From: Calliphora vicina
Taxonomy: Eukaryota; Arthropoda; Insecta; Diptera; Calliphoridae
Direction of reading: 5' to 3'
DNA: 64,000 nt
Assembly: GCF_958450345.1 (NCBI RefSeq)
Contig: NC_088780.1
Span: 114,960,226 to 115,024,225, forward strand
Below, piece after piece: positions 46,642 through 56,071 of this stretch (position 1 is the first letter of the stretch; each line of letters begins with the position of its first letter). Under the pieces are notes generated by a model. The model saw only the letters and a program-made list of their open reading frames with translations, was not told the DNA's origin and did not search any database. Position numbers and translations under genes: made by a program.

Positions 46642-46808
46642 TAAACGCATAGAACGGAAGGAGAGTAATATATATTGAAAAATTACTCTCTGTTCACACA
46701 TACGGGTGATACAATAACAAAATACATGCAATACATTCTCATGAATTAGGTTTTTGACAACAGACTTAGGTTTTTGGCTCTCAGATACCTATCTAGTTAT
46801 TGTCTATG
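46642..46808. repeat. Dispersed 167-bp repeat, copy 2
   Basis: It runs from AAACGCATAGAACGGAAGG to TATCTAGTTATTGTCTATGG. It has one small deletion (GGAGAGTAAT for GGAGAGAGTAAT) relative to 14702-14868. Confidence 0.85.
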
Positions 46809-47216
46809 GCTAACAACTTTTTTTAATAATGAAAAACGTCTATTTGTTTTGTAAATCTTGTACTTAAAATCGAGTACGTTTTCATTTTGTGATACATTTT
46901 TATAATATTAAAAATGTACAAAATATTTTCTTTATTAAAATTTTGTTTGAATTTTTTTATAGAATCATACAATTTTTTAAATGATTGAAAAAATTTTTGT
47001 TTACTTTGAAACAAAAACAAATTTATAATGAATTATGACAAACAGCTTTAAAATACAAAAAAAAATATTTATATACATACATATGTACACAATTTTTATG
47101 ATAAACAGACTAGGAGTTCAAGGGCTCAATAACTCCTCACGTTTCAAGATTGATAAGTATGTATGAACATAAAATTCTTTATTATATCATTGTTAAACCT
47201 TCTGATATAATTGCAG
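46809..47216 (+). other. Probable intron upstream of microexons
   Basis: A/T-rich DNA ending in AACCTTCTGATATAATTGCAG, the 3' splice site for the exon at 47217. No other feature is seen. Confidence 0.4.
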
Positions 47217-47366
47217 ACGTTGTTAGCTTCCTATGACAGAAATTTGGAAGAATACGACATAAATGGTAAGACGATTGATTTTCAATTAAGATAAATGTAA
47301 AAACTGGTTTATCTTCCCAGGTGAACAATATCCATATAACTTGGATTCCCGTTTGCTGGAAAGTCC
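47217..47366 (+). CDS. Two small internal exons of an unidentified host gene
   Basis: Exon a is 47217-47265 (49 bp): it follows ATATAATTGCAG and is followed by GTAAGA. Exon b is 47321-47366 (46 bp): it follows TTTATCTTCCCAG and is followed by GTAAGT. The 55-bp intron between them is typical of flies. Exon a is open in one frame only and reads TLLASYDRNLEEYDIN. The split codon then gives Gly, and exon b continues EQYPYNLDSRLLESP. Reading through the intron meets a stop within ten codons. The 95 coding bases leave a two-base remainder for the next exon. Composition (Asp, Glu, Arg, Tyr) is unlike neighbouring chance frames. I do not recognise the protein. No other exon of the gene could be tied to these two, so the remaining exons may lie outside the window, across very large introns. 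Confidence 0.6.
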
Positions 47367-47391
47367 GTAAGTTTGGCAGAAACTAATTCAT

Positions 47392-47460
47392 ATTTTCTAT
47401 AGAAAATATTGTGTATAACAGTATTTTCTTTAGAAACTATTGTGTATAACAGTATTTTCT
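47392..47460. repeat. Tandem repeat, 31-bp period
   Basis: TATTTTCTNTAGAAAnNATTGTGTATAACAG occurs twice, followed by a third partial TATTTTCTATT, just downstream of the microexon donor. The unit contains TTTTCTATAGAAAA, a palindrome. Confidence 0.85.
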
Positions 47461-48710
47461 ATTTTATATAGACAAAAACGAGATATTAGGTGTTAAAATC
47501 GGTTTATACTTGCAAAAGTTATTAAACTTTTTCGAAAAAAGTTCCACAAAATTTACCTTGTAAATTAAAAATTTTACAAATATTATTGTTTGTATAGTTA
47601 TTTGTTTTTATACCCTTCACCATGAGTGGCAAGGGTATATATAAGTTTGTCATTCCGTTTGTAATTTCCACATTTTTCATTTGCGACCCCATAAAGTATA
47701 TATATTCTGGATCGTTATAGATAGCGGAATCGATATAGCCATGTCCGTCTGTCCGTCTGTCCATGTGTTGAAATCAACTTTCCGAAGCCCCCAAATAACT
47801 TACATACATCAATATCTCCGAAATTCTTCCGGCTCGGTCGTTATTTAAAATCGAGAAAATCAGTCCACAAATGGCTGAGATATAAGGAAAAAACTAGGAC
47901 AACCTCGATTTTTGACCTATTTTTGACCTATATCTGGATTACTAAGTCATTAATATAGACAATATGGATATCTAATGATAGATATTTCAAAGACCTTTGC
48001 AACGACGTATATAGGACTATAGTAAGTTGGACAATGGGTCAAAATCGGAAAAAAATATTTTTTAACCCGAATTTTTTTTTCAACAACAATTTTTTTTTTC
48101 ATATATTCTTTTTCCAAAAAAATTAATTAATGAAATTTAAAAAAAACTTTTTTAAAAAACTTTTTTTAAAAAAAATTAAAAAACAATTTGGAAAAGAAAA
48201 AAAATTTTTAAAATAATTTTAAAACATTAAAAAAATTTTTTTTTGATTTTGTTTAAATAAAAATATTTAAAAAAAAATATTTTTAAGTATAATTTGGTGA
48301 AGGGTATATAAGATTCGGCACAGCCGAATATAGCTCTCTTACTTGTTTTTTATTCATATGGGCTGGGGGAGAAAATACTAAAAAAGGTATTAATGAAAAG
48401 TTGAATAACTTTTACAGTTTTCATCCGATTTGAAAAACTAAAACCATATCTTGTTAAGAACTAAATTTTTTTTATACATTGATATACATTTTTATAAGTT
48501 TTCATATCAAAATAAGCAATGAAAAGCGACTAAAATCAAAAAAGTTGATAAATTTAGTTTTTCTTTTAGATATTCTTAACAAAAACGCACGTAATTTTAA
48601 AGCATAATCAGTTTTCTTTCCAACCCCGATTAAAAATTTAAAGTCGGACAGAGACTGACTGAGTTACAGATCTATAATAAGTTCACGGACATCACTGAAA
48701 ACGATTTTTT
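47461..48710 (+). repeat. Family D repeat, interrupted copy
   Basis: The left part 47461-47608 and right part 48350-48710 match 41060-41575 in order (TCGGTTTATACTTGCAAAAG; TCATATGGGCTGGGGGAGAA; AAAGTCGGACAGAGACTGAC). They are separated by a 740-bp family B insertion. Copy 41060-41575 is the matching empty site. Confidence 0.9.
47609..48349 (+). mobile_element. Family B element, copy 1 (inserted)
   Basis: It starts ATACCCTTCACCATGAGTGG and ends GGTGAAGGGTATATAAGATT, then CGGCACAGCCGAATATAGCT and CTCTTACTTG. TACCCTTCACCA and TGGTGAAGGGTA form an inverted pair, with the true right end 35-40 bp further out. CCGTCTGTCCGTCTG and AATCAACTTTCCGAAGCCCC are internal markers. The region 48050-48300 alternates long T and A runs. 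No protein is encoded. It sits in a T-run of family D (TTGTTTTT on both sides), so the duplication length is ambiguous. Copy 2 is at 50409-50990. Confidence 0.85.
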
Positions 48711-49225
48711 CAGAATAACTTTTTGAGTACAAACTTATTTATCATTTTGTGTTTTTTAGTTAAATCAAGGAATGAATTGAATTCCCTATATAAATAGTAT
48801 AGAAGCAATTTTAATGCAATGTGTTTTGGCTGACAGTGTACCTATAACATAAGAGCAAGGTGTTATTTTTGTTTTTAGTTTTATAAGTTTGAAAAATTCT
48901 GCTATAAGGATTTTGATACATTCCATTTAATATAATATGAAGTCGTATGCATACCAACATATACTTTGAAGATAAGTCATTTTATAGAAATCTCCAATTT
49001 CTTATTTTATTTTTTTTGTTTCAACTCTTTTTGATTGCACCATACACGTTATATTTAAATTCTCATTTTCAGGTTTTGTCTGTCTGTCTATTTGAATGTA
49101 TGTATTTAAATGTACTGTTTGAAATAAGCACAAACCAGCAATACTAATGCAAATAGATGTCATTTTTAAGATAAGGATATGCAGTCATGATGAATACAAA
49201 CAGACACACAGTCATATACAGTATA
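48711..49225. other. Spacer, nothing recognised
   Basis: The 66-codon frame 48947-49147 is hydrophobic without motif. Confidence 0.45.
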
Positions 49226-50172
49226 AGGAGTGAGATCGAAAAAAAAATCTTAACATACATAAATGTTAACAAAAATGAAACCACTAAAATTACAATTTTG
49301 GTTTTTGATTTAAATTATTATTACAATTTACAAAAAATATTATTTTTAGAGTTTTAATCACTAATGATGAATTTAAGAACCTTTTCAGGAAACCCTTCCA
49401 TTAAGGTTTTTATTGTGCTTTCTGTCACTTTGTTCGAACACCTTTTTTGTGCTGTTCCATTCTCTTTTAACAGGAGCACAATATCTCTCCACTGACCTTA
49501 GCTGCTGGCAGTTTGGAAGATTTGCCTCTCTTGGTACAAATACCACATAATTGATCTTGTACCACTCAAGACCTTGCTTACCTTAGAGACAAGATACCAA
49601 ATCAGACCAAAAATAAGTAGACATATTAAAGAAGTCTTATGAATGGAAGCATCCTCTTTTGTAAATATTCCTTGATGTAAATTTCGGTATTTATAGAGCC
49701 CTCTGTAATGTTTGGCTTCTTTTGGCGCAACTGCAAATTGTCTGCATTTGGGTGCTAAACTTTTCTACAACATTCCCTCGAGCATCAGCAACATAACAAT
49801 ATTGACCTGGAAGCTGCGAACAATTTTCAGAACATGCGTTTCTTCATCCATTATGCAGCAGGTATCTTGAAAATGCTTTCTATTTATTGACTTTAGAAAC
49901 TTCATGTGGACCATTCCTTCCAGGCTTTCTATCAACGTACAAGTTCTCCCCTTTGATTGTTTGGCCAACTTTTTTAGGACCAACTAGTCTTTTGTTGAAA
50001 ATATTTAATAATTTTAGTACGCACTTTTAATCAGATTAACAACAAATGAACACAATTGACATTAAACATTATAACTGACATACTTTTCAAAGGTAACTTA
50101 ATAAAAAAAATTAAATAATACTTGGTTTAAAAGTTATAAAGAAAAACGTGAAAAACTTTCGATCTCACTCCT
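49226..50172 (-). mobile_element. Tc1-like transposon, 947 bp, with TA flanks
   Basis: The ends AGGAGTGAGATCGAAAAA and ACTTTCGATCTCACTCCT are inverted, and TATA lies on each side, consistent with a TA target duplication of Tc1/mariner elements. The minus strand carries the broken transposase 49365-49983. The N-terminal DNA-binding half is missing, so the element is a deletion derivative. Confidence 0.85.
49365..49983 (-). pseudogene. Tc1-like transposase, C-terminal half
   Basis: From 49983 downwards the blocks are VLKKLAKQSKGRTCTLIESL; HFQDTCCIMDEETHV with the first catalytic Asp; KSLAPKCRQFA; then YIKEYLQKRMLPFI in a shifted frame; YFWSDLVSCL with the second Asp; LEWYKINYVVFVPREANLPN; and LRSVERYCAPVKRE, where the Glu of the DDE triad sits (normally 'LRPIEKYWA--K'). 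The order and spacing fit an insect Tc1-like (DD34-37E) transposase. At least three frameshifts or stops (for example after LVSCL) inactivate it. The N-terminal helix-turn-helix domain is absent. The three acidic residues themselves appear preserved. Confidence 0.85.
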
Positions 50173-50408
50173 TATATGCATTCACTAAATAGGATATTAA
50201 GTAGACGTTTATGAGTTTGTCAATACAAGGAACTACTAAGCAGAAAATAACAACAAAAATATTGGATAATAATGCTTAACATTTCATTACTTTACATTAA
50301 AATCTTTCTGTAAATTTTAAAATAAATACATATTACTTATTGTGTTGTAAACCTATTGTAATATACATATATCATGAATTCATTTGGACATTACAATTTT
50401 TATTTTTA

Positions 50409-50990
50409 TACCCTTCACCAGAGTGGCAAGGGTATATATAAGTTTGTCATTCCGTTTGTAATTTCTACATTTTTCATTGCGACCCCACAAAGTATATATA
50501 TTCTGAATCGTTATAGATAGCGGAGTCCATATAGCCATGTTCGTCTGTCCGTCTGTGTGTTGAAATCAACTTTCTGAAGCCCCCAAATAACTTACATATG
50601 GCTGAGATATAAGGAAAAAACCAGGACAACCTCGATTTTTTACCTATTTTTGACCCATATCTGGATTACTAAATCATTAATATAGACAATATGGATATCT
50701 AATGATAGATATTCAAAGACCTGTGCAACGACGTATATAAGACCATAGTAAGTTGGACCTACAATGGGTCAAAATCGAAAAAAATATTTTTTAACCCGAA
50801 TTTTTTTTTTTCACCAACATTTTTTTTACTAAATATTAAAAAAAAATTTTAAAAACAATATCGAAAAAACAACTGGTAAAAAAATTTTAATTTTGTTTAC
50901 CTAAAAATATTTAAAATTTTTATTTTAATGTATAATTTGGTGAAGGGTACATAAGATTCGGCACAGCCGAATATAGCTCTCTTACTTGTT
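50409..50990 (+). mobile_element. Family B element, copy 2
   Basis: It starts ATACCCTTCACCAGAGTGGC and ends GCACAGCCGAATATAGCTCT then CTTACTTGTT. It matches 47609-48349 throughout but is shorter by about 160 bp: it lacks the ATCTCCGAAATTCTTCCGGC portion (about 47810-47870 of copy 1) and part of the A/T-run region. Confidence 0.9.
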
Positions 50991-51322
50991 TTAAGGTATT
51001 TTGTATCTTTAAATATCCATAACCAATGCTTTTGCATATTCCAAAGTTTTTAAGAGAAGGAAAAATATTTTTTTCTGAACCGTACATAAATGTGCATATT
51101 TTGCACGTCGACTATAAGTTATTTTAAGAAAATATTACATTTGTGTTTTTTACCCACAACCAGTAGCTCGTTTCTGTATTTCTCGCATCGGAAAACTTCT
51201 CACATGAAGTGTGAAACAAAAAATTCCATCGTTTCTCGATGTGCGAGAAAAAAGTGTTTCTGTATTTGAATGCGAAAACAGACAACACAGATTCTGTTCT
51301 AACTAGCCCTTTCGGCTTTAAT

Positions 51323-51602
51323 GCGGGAATTCCAGTCATTCACTAGTCTTTAAAAAAACTAATGACTGGAATTCCCGCTGATATTAACAACAATTTTTTA
51401 ACTATTACAGCTGATTTTTGTTTTTTCTTTGGACGTAGTGAGAGTTGCTATAGTGCTAAAATACTTACTCTGAGAAACAAAACTCAATTCAACAAATTCT
51501 TATTGGAAAAATGTTTGGGAGAAAGATGTACGTTTTTGTTTTTTTTTTGTTGTGTAAAAACGTCCACCATAAAATATATTGCGGGAATTCCCGTCAAACG
51601 TC
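51323..51602. promoter_or_regulatory. Left subterminal GCGGGAATTCCCG motifs
   Basis: Copies are at 51323 (GCGGGAATTCC), 51368 (GGAATTCCCGC) and 51581 (GCGGGAATTCCCG). The first two form an inverted pair with AGTCATT/AATGACT extensions. They are probably transposase-binding sites, by analogy with subterminal repeats of other DNA transposons. Confidence 0.6.
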
Positions 51603-51723
51603 CATAAGAAATACATGTACGTAAAATTAGTTGAGTTTCTGAGTGCAATCAGTTTCGTAAACTAATTTACTGATAAAAAAAAATAATTTTTGTAACGGTT
51701 TTATAACGTATTTTTCTTAAAAA

Positions 51724-53500
51724 ATGGAAAATAAAAATTTGCAAAAGTGGGTGTCTGAATTATTAGAAGATTCTGAAGAGGAAATGTCATTGGATGATGA
51801 CTTAACAGGATATTCAAGCTCTAACGACACCGGCGATGTAAGCGATGATAATGGTGAGCTAGGTGAATCTGATCAAGAAGATTCTTATCAGGAGGATGAT
51901 GATACACTTTCTACATATATTGAAACATATGGTGATGAATCTGATGCAATTTGGCATGAGAATACAAAGTCGATACCATCGTTTCCATTTAAAGAATCAG
52001 GGGGCGTCTGTGGCGAAATTCAAAATGACGCAACTCCGCGAATGGTATTCCAAAAATTTTTTGATGAAGACATAATTAATTTGTTGACTTCATCATGCAA
52101 TGCTTACGGAAAAAAATTGGCAAATAATGATACCAAACCGTCGACAAGAAAGCGACCTAAAATAATTTTTCCTGAAACATCAAAAGATGAAATGCTTAAA
52201 TTTTTGGGCTTATGCCTCCTACAGAGTCAGAACAGAAAACCATCCATTAAAAAAATGTTTTCAAAAAATAAATTGCACTACCAACCAGTATTTGCGGCTG
52301 TTATGTCTGAAAGACGTTTCCAGCAAATTCTAAGATGCTTTAGTTGCCATGAGTCATATGAGCAAGTTAAATGGACAGGAAAGCTGGAAAAAGTAATGCC
52401 GCTTCTTAATTTAGTTTAAGAAATTTTAAAAACAACTACAGACCAGATAAAGAATTGTCCTTAGATGAGTCTCTAATGCTTTTTAAAGGAAGACTATCGT
52501 TTAAGCAATACAATAAAGGGAAACGTGCTAAGTAAGTTTTATGAACTCACCTCAAATGTTTATGAACTCACCTCAAGTGATGGCTACATTTTAAATGCTG
52601 AAATTTATGCAGGAAAAGTTATAGAAGATACGACAGGATCGAAAACAAAAACTGTAGTCTTGAAACTTATGGATCCATTTCTTAACCGTGGCCACCATTT
52701 ATTTATGGATAACTACTACAACAGCGTTGAATTGTCTCAAACGCTACTTCATTACAAAACCCACACCACGGGTACCTTACGTTTTAATCGCAAGCCAAAT
52801 CCTAAATGTATAACCACTAAAAAACTAAAGAAGGGATAAATGATTTAGAGAAGAACTGGAAATGTTTACGTTACAAAATGGAAGGACAAACGCGATGTTT
52901 TATTCATAACTACGGCACATCACCCATGTCTTATCAAAGTATTCAATAGAAGAGGCCAGAAGAAGATGAAATCCAATAGACGTTGTTGCTTATAATAAAA
53001 ATATGGGAGGAATTGATCGATCCGACCAACTATTATCATATTATTCTAGTCCAAGAAAAACTATTAGATGGTATAAAAAGGTCCTGTTTCATATCCTGGA
53101 TATGGCTGTGTGGAATTCGTTTTTTATTTATAAAATCTTTCATCCTAAAACCACGTTTTTAGACTTCAGGGATGACTTGATAACAAGTTTATTTGATATA
53201 CCTGCCCATTTAGATGAAGGCAAGGATCTCGTGAATTATATATCATCCAAAGGACGTCATCTAAAACCACAAGGAGAATTTCCTTCAATAGATTTGACCA
53301 TTCAGCACTTCCCAGAAAAAATTCCTTTCTCAGAACAACATGGGAATTTAGGTAAAAATAAAAGCTATCAAAAGAGATGCAAGTATTGTACAAAAAATGG
53401 AATTAGGAAAGAAACAAGCTTTCAATGCAAAAACTGTTTTAATAAGCCAGCACTATGCCCAGATGGATGTTTTGAAAATTATCATTTAATGTTAGCATAA
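51724..53500 (+). pseudogene. piggyBac-type transposase, frameshifted
   Basis: Start ATG 51724. The N-terminal 90 residues are acidic (EDSEEEMSLDDDLTGYSSSN), as is usual in the family. The DDE_Tnp_1_7 domain follows: MLKFLGLCLLQSQNRKPSIK near 52190-52250, then the first catalytic Asp in LSLDESLMLFKGRLSFKQY (52455-52515), the second in HHLFMDNYYNSVELSQTL (52695-52745) and the third in MGGIDRSDQLLSYYSSPRKT (53003-53060). A Cys-rich C terminus (RCKYCTKNG, FQCKNCFNKPALCPDGCF) ends at 53500. Breaks: a frameshift with stop at 52417, a stop at 52529 after KGKRAK, stops at 52837-52850, and a frameshift near 52960-53003. A 21-bp tandem duplication (TATGAACTCACCTCAA at 52540 and 52561) adds seven codons. 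The three Asp residues survive but the gene cannot make a full protein. Confidence 0.95.
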
Positions 53501-53619
53501 AATAATATTTTTATTAAAAAATAAAAATTGCTTTTTATACAACTTCTTTATTTTTCAACATATTAATGACGGCATGTCCCGCAATTATATTCTGGGAGCT
53601 AAATAAACTTCATAAAACT

Positions 53620-53784
53620 AAATGACGGGAATTTCCATCCTTAAGGAATTCCCGCCATTTGTTATACACTGCTACATATATCATTGAAAAATGAAATGCG
53701 TGAATTCCCGTCATCGCGGGAATTCCCGTCATTTGATCTACAGTTAAAAAAATGATTAAACGATATAAAAGCGGGAATTACCGC
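53620..53784. promoter_or_regulatory. Right subterminal GCGGGAATTCCCG motifs
   Basis: Copies are at 53626 (CGGGAATTTCC), 53645 (GGAATTCCCGCC), 53702 (GAATTCCCGTCAT), 53715 (CGCGGGAATTCCCG) and 53771 (GCGGGAATTACCGC). They alternate in orientation and often carry ATGA or TCAT next to the core. Confidence 0.6.
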
Positions 53785-54478
53785 TCTTAATTTTTATATA
53801 AAAAAAATATGTGATTCTCTCGGTAGCTACAACTAAATTCATGTGCGGCCGAAAGGGCTAGAATATTTCCAGTAATTATGTAAGTGTCAAATGCAAGACA
53901 AACGTCAACAAAAGAAAGAAATTATAATAAAACCAAAACAGTGAAAGGCTAAAAAAAAATAAAATGACAAAATATAACAATTGTGTTTTATTGATTGTCA
54001 TCATTTAAATATAAAACAAGAAGTATAGTGGGGCGCTTATAACTGATGAATTTAAAAAAATAATTTTGAAACACAGTTTTGTGTACTTACATGTGTGTAC
54101 ATAATTATTTTATTCAAACTCTATGCTACTTACATTTTCGGATGATTTGGGTTCCATATTTATACATACGAAGTTAAAAATATCTATATTTTTTAAAATT
54201 TAGTTTTTCTCACACCAATTTCAAATGTGACTTGTTTTGACAGTTCTTGTGAGAAACTTTTCGCAAAATATTGTTACAGAAACACTTTTTCTCACATCCT
54301 TCCAATAATTGCTGGAAAAATGAATTAAATGACAATTAATTCTCGCAAACTCAAGATATAGAAACACTTGTGCGAGAAAAAACATATTTTGTTTCATTTT
54401 ACACTGTTTTTGTTGCAATTCAATCGTTTCATGCGGAAAGTTTTTCGATTCGAGAAATGCAGAAACGGGATACAGACA

Positions 54479-55342
54479 TGGAATGATATTGGTTGTAGAA
54501 CTAGCAGCATATGTTTATTTTGGGCCCTTATGAAACTTAAAGACGATCTAGATATGTCCGTCTGTTTGCATGTCTTGAAATTATAAAATTATTTTTGTGA
54601 TATAATTTATTTTTTTATATATTTTTTTTAACAAACAGTTATTGAAAAATGCCGTTGTATAATTTTTAATAAATTGTTCCTTTTTAATTGCCAAGTTCAA
54701 AGTGGATATATTTACCCATGTCCCTATAATGGTTCGTGTATATTTGATGTTGTATTCTTTTCGTATGAAATCTTTCAATTAAAAAATTTTTTGAATTTTC
54801 TTGATTTTTAAAAAAATTTAAATCGCGAACAAAATTGCGTATTGTTTCGAAATTTAAAAAATATAAATGGAATTATACAAAGGACTGATTTTGTTGAAAG
54901 GATTGTTTAATTCATTTCTACCAGATCAACTATTTTGTTCCTTTTTTATATTAAAACTTTTCCGTTTTGGACCAGAACACAGGTCTGCTGCAATGGTTTT
55001 GATGCCCCCAAAAATTCAAACAAATTTTAAATATACTTGATACTCTGTTTCTAACTATATCCTTATTTTTTTTAAAGCTAAGTGTAGTTTTGAATAAAAT
55101 GGAGTGTTGAAAAAACGATATAATATCATTTTATTGAATTATTTGTCATGTCATAATCTGCCATCATTTGTTCAACAATCACTTTTCAATCCTGTTATTC
55201 ATCGCTATATGATCCCAGATGTTCAGGAAACTTGTCTAAATGACAGTGCAAATTTAGATTTTTAAAGCTAATTAAAAAGTCTATAATTAATTCTTCGAAA
55301 TTTCCTGCGTTCTGATTTCCTAAGATATTTTCTTTAATTAAT
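54479..55342. other. Spacer, nothing recognised
   Basis: Poly-T and A runs, and no supported frame. The start of the family A end follows at 55343. Confidence 0.45.
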
Positions 55343-55472
55343 CGACTCAGAAAGTGATTCTAAGTCGATCGGTATACTTTAAGGTGGGCGTTAGACTAAT
55401 ATTTTTGGGCGTTACAAACATCTGCACAAACGCATTATACCCTCCCCACTATGGTGGTGTAGGGTATAAAAA
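55343..55472 (+). repeat. Family A 3' end, copy 3
   Basis: TCGACTCAGAAAGTGATTCT to TATGGTGGTGTAGGGTATAA. It is nearly identical to 40527-40660 over the shared part. Confidence 0.9.
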
Positions 55473-55740
55473 TACGTTTATCGCTTTCCCACTGTCTTAA
55501 CTATTCACTACACACTTTATACACAATGTTTGAAACCCACGGCTCATTCAGGGTCTTAACATCCATCTAAACATTCAGTCATAATTAAAATCCTCTCTTT
55601 CAATTTAAATTTCCTTCGAAAATAATTTAGTTTCAATCTGTTTGAAAATCCTTTAAATTTAAGTACTTTAAAAACATACATATATACTTATTAATATAAA
55701 ACTTTTATTTGATTTAAAGTATACACCCACTTATTACACA

Positions 55741-55775
55741 TACATACATACATACATACATATATGTATATACTC
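55741..55775. repeat. (ACAT)n microsatellite
   Basis: Six ACAT units run into TATATGTATATA. In duplication copy 2 the array is shorter (61433-61452). Confidence 0.9.
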
Positions 55776-56071
55776 GTACAATTAAATATAAAAATTAAAA
55801 TCAAAAGTTGACATTGTTACCACATCAAAAATTATTCAACTTCAAAGCGAAATCCAAATGAAAATAATTCTTTCAAAGAATTCTAAAAAAATATAGGCAT
55901 GAATTACATTTAATGGTAGGTATCCTTTTTTTGTTTTGTTACGTGGTAAACACTTGTATGAGTAAAATTCAATTAGTGAACAAATCTAATTTGATCATAT
56001 AAACAGTGACAATGAATTTATTTCATGCGAAAAAATATAACTTACAAAAAAAAAGAAGAAGATAATTTAAT

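Larger units (their letters stand above)
51303..53861 (+). mobile_element. piggyBac-like element with CTAG flanks
   Basis: The element 51307-53857 has inverted ends CCCTTTCGGC and GCCGAAAGGG. CTAG, not the canonical TTAA, lies on each side (51303-51306 and 53858-53861). Between the ends and the transposase gene are repeated GCGGGAATTCCCG-type motifs on both sides. The gene occupies 51724-53500. The whole is about 2.55 kb, normal for piggyBac elements. Confidence 0.85.
51168..54478. mobile_element. TIR element CGTTTCTG, split by piggyBac
   Basis: CGTTTCTGTATTTCTCGCAT then CGGAAAACTT at 51169-51199 is mirrored by AAGTTTTTCGATTCGAGAAA then TGCAGAAACG at 54439-54468. Further TGTGCGAGAAAAAAGTGTTT (51240) matches ACTTGTGCGAGAAAAAACAT (54366) in the same orientation. 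Removing the piggyBac leaves an element of about 750 bp made largely of TCTCGCA/TGCGAGA words. Confidence 0.7.

Noticed and set aside
48050..48300. Long alternating T and A runs as a possible origin or matrix-attachment site
   Set aside because: The runs are part of family B, also seen in the second copy, so they are a repeat feature.
51583..53727. GGGAATTCCC words as functional NF-kappaB enhancers
   Set aside because: Location in transposon subterminal regions is explained better by transposase binding; kept only as a testable side idea.
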